From Fretibacterium sp. (GTDB taxonomy: Bacteria > Synergistota > Synergistia > Synergistales > Aminobacteriaceae), in the NCBI GenBank assembly GCA_012520235.1, contig JAAYOR010000115.1, positions 1 to 34,396 on the forward strand: 34,396 nt of DNA. The letters are read 5' to 3'. This document shows, in pieces, positions 1 through 8,319 of the stretch (within the stretch, counting starts at the first letter, position 1; every line of letters begins with the position of its first letter). Below the pieces are notes generated by a model. The model ran no database searches. It saw nothing but the letters and a program-made list of their open reading frames with translations, and was not told where the DNA came from. Both the position numbers and the translations under genes were made by a program.

Positions 1-398
1 GCACCGATTATGACTACTCTCTTTGTCATTTGATCACTTCCAGGTTTATGTAATAGTGTCGTTGTGTACCCATAGAATATCAGATTACTGTCAGACAGGT
101 TCAGACAGGTATAGATGCTAAATGACGCTGAAATAAAGGCGTTTAGAAATAAAAATGCATAACCGGGAATTTCTTTTGTATTGATTGTCTGATACAGGAG
201 AAATAATTGATATCCATGTTCTGGTTCTGGCCCTTTTTAAATAAACACACTGCATCTGTTATTTCTGAGTGTTGCACTTAGACTGTAAATCCAAGAGTCG
301 TTTTTCTGTCTTCTAGCCGGTTTTGCATTATAGCATTTTGAAAGAAAATAAGAAGCCGGGGAACGCTCTGAACTTCTTTACCTTTGTTTTGCGCTTTA
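1..398. other. AT-rich intergenic stretch, no gene seen
   Basis: I see no convincing coding region here. The stretch is visibly richer in A and T than the operons that follow. The only structure noted is a perfect 10-bp tandem duplication (TCAGACAGGT twice) at 91-110. It probably belongs to the same accessory region as the methyltransferase downstream. Confidence 0.5.
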
Positions 399-500
399 AT
401 TGTACACGAAAAACATTAAATCAGCGACTTTCCTCTGAGCCTCAGGGCTGCTTGTGAGGATGCGCGAAGCCGGAATGGGTTGCTTGGAACTTTTATCGGC
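399..500 (+). repeat. Direct repeat, left copy, upstream of the methyltransferase
   Basis: This aligns with 1503-1605 almost end to end. Both copies start ATTGTAYACGAAAARCAT, continue with an AGCGACT block, share the 17 bases GAGCCTCAGGGCTGCTN, and end near TTATCGG. By eye, identity is about 75-80% with small indels. The right copy sits in the region just before tolC. The left copy therefore looks like a duplicated tolC leader. Confidence 0.75.
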
Positions 501-603
501 CGGGCGGGGTGGGGAGGAGGGTGCCTCGTGCTCGGCCAGCGTTTCGGCAGGCCTTAATATCTTTGACTCAAACCGCAACCGTTTGGGAGGGGCAAAAGGA
601 TGA
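475..603 (+). pseudogene. tolC-derived fragment (short open remnant)
   Basis: Bases 501-581 match 2020-2100 inside tolC at 73 of 81 positions, counted by eye, with no gaps. The tolC reading frame is kept: both encode a G-R-G-G-E-E-G-A-S start and end in the shared stretch IFDSNRNR. An open frame of 42 codons runs from ATG 475 to TGA 601-603, and that stop overlaps the methyltransferase ATG as ATGA. The rest of tolC is missing, so this is a relic of a second tolC-like copy rather than a working gene. It may still be translated as a leader that couples to the next gene. Confidence 0.75.
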
Positions 604-1445
604 ATCCAAAAATCAAAATCGAGAAGAATACGGTGCAGGAGACACTGGTCATGCCCCTGTACGGAAAGGCGTGGGCGATTAAAAATTACCCGGATCTGTT
701 CCATGATACGGATTGTCAGAAGATCATGGATCGGCTGGACTACGATTTCTCTACCATGCAGCTGCAAGAGGGTGGTATTAAAATGAAGATTGGCGCTCTT
801 GCCGCCGCCATAAGGCAGTATGCCCTGGTGTACGAGGTGCGGGAGTATCTGAAAAATCATCCCAAGGCATTGGTGGTCAACTTGGGCTGTGGGCTGGATA
901 CCTCAGGTCGTCAGGCGGATAACGGAGAGTGCCGCTTTGCCAATGTGGATTTTTCCAATGTCATTGAGCTTCGGGAGCAGCTCGTGCCGTCCACAGATCG
1001 GGAGAAAAATATCGGCTCTGATCTGAATGATCATTCGTGGTTTGACAAGATTGATTTCCATGAAGAGGACGGCGCGGTCTTCATTGCCTCCGGCGTTTTC
1101 ATCTACTTTAAAAAGGAAGATGTAAAAAAGCTCTTTTGTGCCATGGCCGAGCACTTCCCGGGTGGACGGCTTGCTTTTGATGCGCAAAACCGTTTGGGTA
1201 TAAAGATAGATCTGAAGGCAATAAAGGCCTCCGGCATCGACATCAGCACCAATTTCTACTTGGATGATCCGGAAAAAGAGCTTACCTCCTGGAGCGACAG
1301 GTTTGCCCGCGTTCAGTGGAAAGGGATGTCCACTGGATATATCAAACTTGACAAGCGATTTGGAATCTTTTTTAAGCTGTTGGCACGCTACGCCGACAAA
1401 AAGGGTATGTCCCAGCTGAACGTGATCGACTTCCGAAAGGACTGA
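600..1445 (+). CDS. Class I SAM-dependent methyltransferase, leucine carboxyl methyltransferase/Tcmp type
   Basis: The 281-residue product resembles the LCM/TcmP family of O- or carboxyl methyltransferases, which includes polyketide O-methyltransferases and leucine carboxyl methyltransferases. The SAM-binding glycine motif is visible as VVNLGCGLDT near residues 93-102, followed by the acidic strand end FANVDFSNV and a later post-motif FIASGVFIYF. Length fits the family. The start is supported by GGAGG at 586-590, nine bases upstream. The gene stands alone between two direct repeats, has a lower GC feel than tolC, and overlaps the stop of a tolC remnant. Horizontal acquisition is likely. The substrate cannot be predicted. 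Confidence 0.85.
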   Translation: MNPKIKIEKNTVQETLVMPLYGKAWAIKNYPDLFHDTDCQKIMDRLDYDFSTMQLQEGGIKMKIGALAAAIRQYALVYEVREYLKNHPKALVVNLGCGLDTSGRQADNGECRFANVDFSNVIELREQLVPSTDREKNIGSDLNDHSWFDKIDFHEEDGAVFIASGVFIYFKKEDVKKLFCAMAEHFPGGRLAFDAQNRLGIKIDLKAIKASGIDISTNFYLDDPEKELTSWSDRFARVQWKGMSTGYIKLDKRFGIFFKLLARYADKKGMSQLNVIDFRKD

Positions 1446-1502
1446 TGAAAAATGGGCTTTCGATATATCGCTCGGGATATGATCCGACGCAGTGGCTGCT
1501 AG

Positions 1503-1605
1503 ATTGTATACGAAAAGCATGGAACCAGCGACTCCTCTCTGAGCCTCAGGGCTGCTCGTTAGGTGTATAAAGCCGGGACGGGTCGACTGGGCTCTTATCG
1601 GGTTG
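1503..1605 (+). repeat. Direct repeat, right copy, upstream of tolC
   Basis: Right-hand partner of the repeat at 399-500. It begins in the 3' flank of the methyltransferase gene and ends about 130 bases before the tolC start. It is probably the original tolC upstream region. Confidence 0.7.
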
Positions 1606-1735
1606 CTGGGTCTGGCACGTTCAGCTTTTGTTTGGTCTATATTTATTTTGTTTCCGGTGCGGTTTAAGGCTCCCTCTTGAAAACCACCCGGGCCCGGCGA
1701 AGGCCGACTCTCAGACCCATCATGAAGGAGCGAAA

Positions 1736-3100
1736 ATGACTATGAAGCGATGCGCCTGGCCCTCAGAGGGTCGGAGGATTCTGGTACCTGCATGGGCTCT
1801 TTTCTTTGCGCTTTTTGTGAGCTTTGTGAGCCTTTTGGGCGCCCTTCCCGCCTGTGCGGTCCCGGTCCTAAACCTTGAGGACTGTCTGCGCCTTGCGGAC
1901 GAGAACAGCCCGACCCTTGCAGGGGCCGAGGCTCAGAGGGATTCGGCGCGCGGGCTCCTGAGCCAGAGCGCTGTCGCGGACAGGGTGACCTTGTCCGGCA
2001 CGGTCACGGCCGAGCGCTCCGGGCGGGGTGGGGAGGAGGGGGCCTCTTACTCGGCCGGCGTTTCGGCAGGGCTGAAGATCTTTGACTCAAACCGAAACCG
2101 ATATAGAATTGAAGCCCGAAGGCAAAACCTTTCCAAGGCCGATGCCGATGCCGAGAACACGCTCCTGAGCGTCCATGCGGCCGTGAAACAGGCTTACGCG
2201 GCGCTGCTCCTGAAGCTGAGGACACAAGAGCACCGGGAACAGTCTGTGATGGCTCACGAACAGCGTCTGGAACAGGCTCAGGGGTTCTATGATGCCGGCT
2301 CCAAACCCTGGTATGACGTCACGAAGGCGAGGGTCGATCTTGGGAACGCGCAGCTGGCCCTCGTGGAGGCTCAGGGCAGCGTGAGCCTCGCGAAAAAGGA
2401 GCTGTTGAACGCGATGGGCATCAAGCGGGACGAGGATTTTAGCGTGGTCCCGGTCAGCTTTGACGTCCCGAGTGAGCTCCTGGCTTCGGCGCCCTCTTTG
2501 GCCCTTGAGAACAGGCCGGATTACAGAGCGTCGGAGCTGAGCCTCCTGGGGGGCGAGGCCAGTCTCAAGGCCGAGGCCCGGGGCTCCTCTCCCACACTCT
2601 CCCTGTCGGGCGGCTACAGCGCCAGCGGCTCTCAGGCCTTTGACCTGACCCAAGGCTGGAACGCGGGGCTGAAGATGACGGTCCCCGTCGTGGATGGCGG
2701 CGAGGTCAAGGCGGGCGTTGCTGTGGCCTGCGCTCAGGTCCGGTCCCTTGAGGCCTCTCGTGAACAGCTCCGACAGAAGATCCTGCTGGAGGTCGGCAAG
2801 GCCCTTGTGAGCCTGGAGAACGCACGCGAGCAGGTCCGCATCTCGGGTCTGACCTTAGAGAGCGCTGAGGAGAATTGCAGGATAGCGGAGGGGCGCTATG
2901 AGACGGGAGTGGGGGCTCCTCTGGAGGTGACGGACGCCCTTTTGAACCTCACGGAGGCGCGCCTGGCTGCCGAGAGCGCGCACTATGCCCTGCACACGGC
3001 CGTGATCGAGCTGGAGAGGGCCGTGGGATTGGAGTTCCACGGGCTGAGCTCTTCGGACAGGGCGCCGGCCAAGACGCCGGAAGCCTGGCGGCTTCCGTAA
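1736..3100 (+). CDS. tolC: TolC-family outer membrane efflux protein
   Basis: This is the outer-membrane channel subunit of a tripartite exporter; family members form a trimeric barrel and periplasmic coiled-coil tunnel. The ATG at 1736 is preferred over the upstream in-frame ATG at 1628 because GAAGGAG lies at 1724-1730 and a signal peptide follows directly: basic residues, a long hydrophobic run and a cleavage-like LPACA near residue 42. The mature part opens with LEDCLRLADENSPTL, typical of the first outer-membrane-efflux repeat. Alanine/glutamate-rich helical segments recur in both halves. The product is 454 residues, normal for the family. It is first in an operon with macA-macB. Part of its 5' region is duplicated at 501-581. 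Confidence 0.9.
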   Translation: MTMKRCAWPSEGRRILVPAWALFFALFVSFVSLLGALPACAVPVLNLEDCLRLADENSPTLAGAEAQRDSARGLLSQSAVADRVTLSGTVTAERSGRGGEEGASYSAGVSAGLKIFDSNRNRYRIEARRQNLSKADADAENTLLSVHAAVKQAYAALLLKLRTQEHREQSVMAHEQRLEQAQGFYDAGSKPWYDVTKARVDLGNAQLALVEAQGSVSLAKKELLNAMGIKRDEDFSVVPVSFDVPSELLASAPSLALENRPDYRASELSLLGGEASLKAEARGSSPTLSLSGGYSASGSQAFDLTQGWNAGLKMTVPVVDGGEVKAGVAVACAQVRSLEASREQLRQKILLEVGKALVSLENAREQVRISGLTLESAEENCRIAEGRYETGVGAPLEVTDALLNLTEARLAAESAHYALHTAVIELERAVGLEFHGLSSSDRAPAKTPEAWRLP

Positions 3101-3143
3101 GTTGACCGCTCGCCATGCCTCTGCCCCATACCCCTGAAAAGGG

Positions 3144-3202
3144 TCAAGGGAACTTGTTCCCTTTGGGTGCGGGTGTGGGCGTGGGGAAAACCCACGGTTT
3201 TT
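3144..3202 (+). terminator. Hairpin pair, possible attenuator between tolC and macA
   Basis: A perfect 8-bp stem (AAGGGAAC/GTTCCCTT) lies at 3146-3163. A second hairpin has stem CGTGGG 3180-3185 with CCCACG 3191-3196, followed by GGTTTTTAA. The second looks like a weak intrinsic terminator. It could reduce transcription into macA rather than end the operon. Confidence 0.45.
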
Positions 3203-3261
3203 AACCTGAGGTTTGGGGGAAAAGGAAACGTGAAGCGAAGGACGTTTGGAGGAAGAGGCGG

Positions 3262-4527
3262 ATGAAGAAGAGGAGAAGGGGAGGGACGATGAAGTACGTC
3301 GTCATCCTCGCTCTTTTGGCGTTGGCAGGTTACGGGGCCCGGCTGTATCTGAGTCCGGCTAAGGCTTCCTATCAGTACCGCACGCAACCGGTCACCCGGG
3401 GACGCATCACGGCCTCCATCAGCGCCACCGGAACGGTGAACGCGGTGGAGATGGTCGAGATAGGGACCCAGGTGTCCGGCACCATTCAGGAGCTTTACGT
3501 GGACTTCAACAGCCCCGTCAAAAAAGGGCAGCTCCTGGCGCTCTTGGACCCTGACGTGCTCCGCTCCCGGGTGGAGGAGAGCCAGGCGAGCCTTGCCCTC
3601 GCTCAGGCAGGGGCAGCACGGGCCGGAGCGGAGATGACGGATGCCAAGCGCGGTGCGGCGCGCAGCCGGGAGCTCTGGGAACGCAAGCTCATAGCCAGGA
3701 GCGAGATGGAAACTGCGGAGACGAGGCTCATAACGGCCCAGGCCGGCCTCGCTGAGGCTGACGCCAGGGTCGTTCAGGCACGTGCCTCTCTCAAACAGGC
3801 TCAGACAAACCTGAGCTACGCAAGGATAGTCTCCCCTATCGACGGCATTGTGGTCTCGCGTCAGGTCGACGTGGGCCAGACCGTGGCCGCGAGCTTCCAG
3901 ACGCCCACCCTCTTCTCCATAGCAAAGGACCTAACTAAAATGCAGGTGGAGACCGATATCGACGAGGCAGACATCGGGCGCATCGTCGAGGGGCAGAGGG
4001 CTGTCTGCAAGTTTGACGCGTGGCCGGAGGAGTCCTTTGAGGCGACGGTCACGCAAAAACGCCTGAAGCCTGAGACGGTCTCCAACGTCGTGACCTACAA
4101 GGTCATCCTCCAGATAGACAACAAGGAGAAGAAACTGATGCCCGGCATGACCGCCAACGTCTCGGTTGTTGTGGAGGAGCGGGATGACGTCTTGCGCGTC
4201 TCGACGGCAGCCCTGCGCTTCTCGCCTCCTCCCGAGGTGCTCGCGGCCCTCACTCCTCCGACTTCCTCGGATGCTTCGGACGGGACCTCCGGCCTGATAG
4301 CCTTTCCCCGCCGCCGTGGCCCGGGTGCTCAGCCCGACCCCAGGGCCGGCAGGACGGTGTGGCTTGTGGACGAGGAGGGGAACCTGTCAGGCAGCGTGGT
4401 CCTCGACGAGACGGGCGTGAGCGACAAGACCTGGGTGGAGGTGCGCGGAGAGGCGGCCAAATCCCTTGCCGAGGGGCAGGAGCTGGCGGTCTCCTTCAGC
4501 AAAAGTGAAGCCGGGTCGGGGATATAG
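3262..4527 (+). CDS. macA: MacA-like periplasmic adaptor (membrane fusion protein)
   Basis: The adaptor links an inner-membrane MacB transporter to TolC. The product has an N-terminal membrane anchor (KYVVILALLALAGYGARLYL), a lipoyl/barrel-sandwich half beginning around RGRITASISATGTVNAVE, a long Ala/Gln/Arg-rich coiled-coil hairpin at about residues 100-180, the second lipoyl half (IVSPIDGIVVSRQVDVGQTV), and a beta-barrel region. Near residues 325-360 is a Pro/Ser/Arg-rich stretch before the membrane-proximal domain, which looks like a lineage-specific insertion. Two starts are possible: ATG 3262 with GGAGG nine bases upstream, or ATG 3289 with GGGAGGG close upstream. Its stop is three bases before the ATPase gene. 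Confidence 0.9.
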   Translation: MKKRRRGGTMKYVVILALLALAGYGARLYLSPAKASYQYRTQPVTRGRITASISATGTVNAVEMVEIGTQVSGTIQELYVDFNSPVKKGQLLALLDPDVLRSRVEESQASLALAQAGAARAGAEMTDAKRGAARSRELWERKLIARSEMETAETRLITAQAGLAEADARVVQARASLKQAQTNLSYARIVSPIDGIVVSRQVDVGQTVAASFQTPTLFSIAKDLTKMQVETDIDEADIGRIVEGQRAVCKFDAWPEESFEATVTQKRLKPETVSNVVTYKVILQIDNKEKKLMPGMTANVSVVVEERDDVLRVSTAALRFSPPPEVLAALTPPTSSDASDGTSGLIAFPRRRGPGAQPDPRAGRTVWLVDEEGNLSGSVVLDETGVSDKTWVEVRGEAAKSLAEGQELAVSFSKSEAGSGI

Positions 4528-4530
4528 GGC

Positions 4531-5241
4531 ATGAAGGACGTTTTGATTGAAGTTCGGGACCTCGTCAAGACCTACCGGTCCGGGGAAGAAAAGCTGAACG
4601 CGCTTGACGGGGTCTCCTTCTCCATCGAGCGGGGGGAGTTTGTGGCCATCATGGGCCCCTCCGGCTCGGGGAAGTCGACTGCCATGAACATGCTGGGCTG
4701 TCTCGACTCCCCCACAAGCGGCGTTTATCTGCTGGACGGCGAGGACGTCTCGGACCTCTCCGGCGACGAGCTGGCCCACATCCGTAACGTCAAGCTGGGT
4801 TTTGTCTTTCAAGGGTTCAACCTGCTGCCCAAGCTGACGGCGCTGGACAACGTGGCCCTGCCGCTCCTCTACATGGGGGTGAGGCCGGAGGAGCGCCGTC
4901 AGCGCGCGGAGCAGGCGCTTGAGCGAGTGGACCTCACCTCGCGCCTGCACCACAGGCCGAACCAGATGAGCGGGGGGCAGCAACAGCGAGTGGCCATAGC
5001 GCGAGCTCTGGTCGGGCAGGCTCCGGTCATCCTGGCCGATGAGCCGACGGGCAATCTGGACACGAAGACGAGCTACGAGATCATGGGGCTTCTGTCGAGC
5101 GTGAACCGGGAGGGGCGCACTGTCGTCCTCGTGACCCACGAGCCGGACATAGCGGCCTACGCCTCCCGGGTGCTCCGCTTCAAGGATGGCAAGATCGTTG
5201 AGGACGTGAGGCAGTCCCCCAGACAGGGTGAGGAGGGATAG
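4531..5241 (+). CDS. macB: MacB/LolD-type ABC transporter ATP-binding protein
   Basis: This 236-residue ATPase would power the MacAB-type exporter. Walker A is GPSGSGKST at about residues 42-50, the Q-loop follows as VFQGFNLL, the ABC signature is [15 protein letters not shown], and Walker B is [12 protein letters not shown], with a switch His in VTHEPD. This is the classic MacB/LolD/FtsE-like subfamily. The nucleotide-binding domain is a separate gene from the permease, unlike E. coli MacB, where they are fused. It lies 3 bp after macA and 3 bp before the permease, so the genes are surely co-transcribed. Confidence 0.92.
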   Translation: MKDVLIEVRDLVKTYRSGEEKLNALDGVSFSIERGEFVAIMGPSGSGKSTAMNMLGCLDSPTSGVYLLDGEDVSDLSGDELAHIRNVKLGFVFQGFNLLPKLTALDNVALPLLYMGVRPEERRQRAEQALERVDLTSRLHHRPNQMSGGQQQRVAIARALVGQAPVILADEPTGNLDTKTSYEIMGLLSSVNREGRTVVLVTHEPDIAAYASRVLRFKDGKIVEDVRQSPRQGEEG

Positions 5242-5244
5242 GGC

Positions 5245-6465
5245 ATGTATGAGCTTCTGCGCACCAGCGTCTTATCCCTCTGGGCGAACAAGACCCGATC
5301 GCTCCTGACGATGCTGGGGGTTGTCATCGGCGTTGCCGCCGTCATCGCCATGATCGCCATTGGGAACGGGGCCAACAGGCAGATGAGCGAGATGATGTCC
5401 GGGCTGGGCACGAACATGATCTTCATCCGGGCCGGGGCGCCGCGCACCGGAGGGGTCCGTCAGAGCGCCGGGAGCGGCGCCAGGTTGACTCTGGACGACA
5501 TCCGGGCCATCGAACGGGAGTGCTGGGCCGTCGGGGCGGTCGCGCCTCAGGTCAGCACTCCCTCTCAGATCATCTGTGAAAACCAAAACTGGATGACCCA
5601 GGTCATCGGTTCCACGCCGGGCTTTTTCACGATACGTAACTATGCGCCTCAGTCGGGGCGGCTTCTGGACGAGGAGGATGAGCGCGCGGCCTCGAAGGTC
5701 TGCGTCATAGGGAGCACGGTTGCCTTTGAGCTGTTCGGAGGGCTGGACCCGGTGGGCCGCTCCATCCGCATCCGCAGGATCCCGTTTGAGGTGGTGGGGG
5801 TCCTCGCCCCCAAGGGCGAGTCGGGCATGGGACAGGACCAGGACGACCTCATCGTCGTCCCTATCACGACGGCCCAGAGACGGCTGGTTCGCAGTCAGAT
5901 AGCTGGCTCCATCGGGGCCGCTTTTGTTCAGGCCCGGGATGCGAGCATGATCGACTCGGCCATTGCGGAGATGCGCGCTCTGCTGCGGCAGCGCCATCGG
6001 CTCTCGGACGATGAGGACGATGACTTCATCCTGAGCAACATGACTCAGATGGTCGAGAGCATGCAGAAGTCAACTCAGATAATGACGCTGCTGCTCGGTG
6101 TCGTGGCCTCTATCTCCCTCCTCGTCGGCGGCATCGGGATCATGAACATCATGCTGGTCTCCGTCACGGAACGGACCCGGGAGATAGGCATCCGCATGGC
6201 TGTCGGGGCACGGGCGCGTGACATCCGCAGCCAGTTTCTTCTGGAGGCGGTGCTGCTCTCCATGACCGGCGGGATCTTTGGGATCCTGCTCGGGGCCCTG
6301 GCCTCTTTTGCGGTTACGCACTTCCTCAAGTGGCCGACCTCGGTCTCCGGCGGTGCTGTGGCTCTTGCTGCGGGCTTCTCCTGCTGCGTGGGGATCTTTT
6401 TCGGGCTTTATCCGGCCTGGAAAGCGTCGCTGCTCCGCCCGATTGACGCGCTGCGGTTTGATTAA
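5245..6465 (+). CDS. MacB-like ABC transporter permease (FtsX family)
   Basis: A 406-residue permease with the MacB architecture: one N-terminal transmembrane helix (SLLTMLGVVIGVAAVIAMIAIG), a large periplasmic MacB-PCD domain from about residue 45 to 275, then three C-terminal helices starting at IMTLLLGVVASISLLVGGIGIMNIM. The conserved cytoplasmic loop VTERTREIGIRMAVGAR, which contacts the ATPase, is present. It is last in the tolC-macA-macB operon. The cargo is unknown; related systems export macrolides, peptides, lipoproteins or siderophores. Confidence 0.92.
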   Translation: MYELLRTSVLSLWANKTRSLLTMLGVVIGVAAVIAMIAIGNGANRQMSEMMSGLGTNMIFIRAGAPRTGGVRQSAGSGARLTLDDIRAIERECWAVGAVAPQVSTPSQIICENQNWMTQVIGSTPGFFTIRNYAPQSGRLLDEEDERAASKVCVIGSTVAFELFGGLDPVGRSIRIRRIPFEVVGVLAPKGESGMGQDQDDLIVVPITTAQRRLVRSQIAGSIGAAFVQARDASMIDSAIAEMRALLRQRHRLSDDEDDDFILSNMTQMVESMQKSTQIMTLLLGVVASISLLVGGIGIMNIMLVSVTERTREIGIRMAVGARARDIRSQFLLEAVLLSMTGGIFGILLGALASFAVTHFLKWPTSVSGGAVALAAGFSCCVGIFFGLYPAWKASLLRPIDALRFD

Positions 6466-6530
6466 CGGGCTTTGTCGCTTGAGTTGAGATGAGCACGGGG
6501 AATGTTTGGAGCGCGGAGGGCCTCATAATC

Positions 6531-6559
6531 TTGACTGTAAAAATAGGGTATGATATTCT
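6531..6559 (+). promoter_or_regulatory. Sigma70-type promoter for the rrf2-nifSU operon
   Basis: TTGACT at 6531-6536 and TATTCT at 6554-6559 are separated by exactly 17 bases, close to consensus. The predicted start of transcription is about 20 bases before the first start codon's Shine-Dalgarno region. Rrf2/IscR regulators usually repress their own promoter. An operator overlapping this promoter is likely by analogy, but I could not identify a clear palindrome. Confidence 0.65.
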
Positions 6560-6583
6560 TTTTCGAGACCGGAGGTGAGGATC

Positions 6584-7063
6584 ATGAAGTTATCGACCGT
6601 GACACGATATGGCCTGCGGGCTCTCAGCGACCTTTGCTCTCAAGGTCATGGGAAGCCCGTCACTGTGAGCGACATCTCCAGGCGGCAGGACATCTCTGCC
6701 AGCTACTTAGAGCAGCTCTTTGCCAAATTACGTCGCGGCAACATCGTCAGGAGCGTGAGGGGCGCGCGGGGTGGATATCTCTTAACCCGTCCCGCCTCGG
6801 AGATTACGGTTGCGGAGGTGGTTCGTGCCCTGGGCGAGTCCATCGTCTTTGGGGACTGCCAGACGGAGGCGGGCTGCTCCAATCTCCCCCATTGCCGCAC
6901 TTCCAGGCTGTGGGGGAAGGTGAAGGACTCCATCGACACGATCCTGGAGAGCACAACTCTTGACGAGATTACCGAAGGAGGGGAGACCTCTTTCATCTCC
7001 GAGGATGAAGTTCTGTCCCCGAAGCTTTCAGGAGGGATTGACAATGCAAAGCGTGTATCTTGA
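6584..7063 (+). CDS. iscR: Rrf2-family, IscR-type Fe-S cluster regulator
   Basis: A winged-helix transcription factor of 159 residues. The Rrf2 N-terminus MKLSTVTRYGLRALSDL and the recognition/wing segment SYLEQLFAKLRRGNIVRSVRGARGGYLL are clear. Three cysteines fall at residues 92, 98 and 104 (C-x5-C-x5-C), the same numbering as the [2Fe-2S] ligands of E. coli IscR. The fourth ligand, His107 in E. coli, is Ser here. ATG 6584 is chosen over GTG 6575 because GGAGGTG at 6571-6577 precedes it at good distance. The gene overlaps the cysteine desulfurase start by 20 bp. It probably represses the nifSU operon when Fe-S clusters are plentiful. Confidence 0.9.
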   Translation: MKLSTVTRYGLRALSDLCSQGHGKPVTVSDISRRQDISASYLEQLFAKLRRGNIVRSVRGARGGYLLTRPASEITVAEVVRALGESIVFGDCQTEAGCSNLPHCRTSRLWGKVKDSIDTILESTTLDEITEGGETSFISEDEVLSPKLSGGIDNAKRVS

Positions 7064-8234
7064 TTACGCGGCGACCACCCCCATGGACCCTGAGGTCCTG
7101 GAGGAGATGATGCCGTATTTCACGGAGATGTTCGGCAACCCGTCCTCGGTCTATTCTCTGGCCTCCCGGAGCCGCAAGGCCATTGACAGGGCCCGGGAGC
7201 AGGTAGCGTCGGCCCTGAACGCGGATGTGTCCGAGATTTTCTTCACGAGCAGCGGGACCGAGGCCGACAACTGGGCTCTCAAGGGGATCGTTGAGCGCAG
7301 CGGCGTGCCGGGCGCTCACGTCATCACCACCAGGATAGAGCATCACGCCGTTCTGCACACGGCGGAGTACCTGCAAAAATTTGAGGACGCCTCGGTGACG
7401 TACCTGCCGGTGGACGCGGAGGGACGGGTGAGCCTTGAGGACCTGAAGGCAGCCTTCACGGACAAGACGGTCCTGGTCTCGGTGATGTTTGCCAACAACG
7501 AGGTGGGGACGATACAGCCCATTGGGGAGATAGGAAAGCTGTGCCGTGAGCGGGGTGTGCCGTTCCACACGGATGCCGTGCAGGCGGCGGCGCAGCTGGA
7601 CATCGACGTCAAAGCCCTGAACATCGACATGATGTCCATGTCGGCTCACAAGATGTACGGGCCTAAGGGCACGGGGGCGTTTTTTGTGCGCCGGGGCCTG
7701 AAGCTTGAAAACCTGGTGCATGGCGGAGGTCAGGAGAAGGGGCGTCGGGCCAGCACGGAGAACATCGCGGGCATCGTTGGGATGGGAGCGGCGATAGAGC
7801 GGATGAAGGCCCGGCTGCCACAGGAGAGACCGCGCCTCACAGCCCTTCGTGACCGTCTGATTGAAGGAGTTCTTAAGACCGTCCCTCACGCCAAACTGAA
7901 CGGCGCGAGGGGTGAAGAGCGTCTGCCCAACAACACCAACTTCAGCTTCATAGGCGTTGAAGGGGAGACTCTGCTTCTGGACCTGGACTCCAAGGGGATA
8001 TCCGCCTCCACGGGCAGCGCCTGCTCCTCAGGCTCTCTGGACCCCTCCCATGTCCTGATGGCTATGGGACTTTCTCACGAGCAGGCCCATGGCTCTTTGC
8101 GCATGACCCTGGGGCGGGGCACCTCGGACGAGCAGGTAGACTACGTCCTGGCGACCCTGCCGGAGGTCGTGGCCAAACGGCGTGCCATGTCCCCGTTGTG
8201 GGATGAGAGGCTTGGTTCTGTCCCGGGTAGGTGA
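7044..8234 (+). CDS. nifS: Cysteine desulfurase (NifS/IscS family, class I)
   Basis: This PLP enzyme removes sulfur from cysteine to give alanine and a persulfide for Fe-S assembly. It opens with VYLDYAATTPMDPEV. The PLP-binding region is seen as HTDAVQAAAQ, and the Schiff-base lysine lies in SMSAHKMYGPKG. The catalytic cysteine sits in STGSACSSGS with the longer mobile loop typical of class I enzymes. The product is 396 residues, normal for NifS/IscS. ATG 7044 has AGGAGGG at 7030-7036; an in-frame ATG at 6960 inside rrf2 has no such support. It overlaps the regulator gene and is followed 85 bp later by the scaffold gene. Confidence 0.95.
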   Translation: MQSVYLDYAATTPMDPEVLEEMMPYFTEMFGNPSSVYSLASRSRKAIDRAREQVASALNADVSEIFFTSSGTEADNWALKGIVERSGVPGAHVITTRIEHHAVLHTAEYLQKFEDASVTYLPVDAEGRVSLEDLKAAFTDKTVLVSVMFANNEVGTIQPIGEIGKLCRERGVPFHTDAVQAAAQLDIDVKALNIDMMSMSAHKMYGPKGTGAFFVRRGLKLENLVHGGGQEKGRRASTENIAGIVGMGAAIERMKARLPQERPRLTALRDRLIEGVLKTVPHAKLNGARGEERLPNNTNFSFIGVEGETLLLDLDSKGISASTGSACSSGSLDPSHVLMAMGLSHEQAHGSLRMTLGRGTSDEQVDYVLATLPEVVAKRRAMSPLWDERLGSVPGR

Positions 8235-8319
8235 GCTGCCGCGCGGGGCATAGGCGCCGGGAAGATTTGTCCTCAACCTGAAGGCGTCAATACAGTACAC
8301 ATGAGGGGATCGATACAGG

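Noticed and set aside
6531-6560. IscR-type operator overlapping the rrf2 promoter
   Set aside because: TTGACTGTAAAAATAGGGTA has the right place but no convincing dyad, so only the promoter is annotated.
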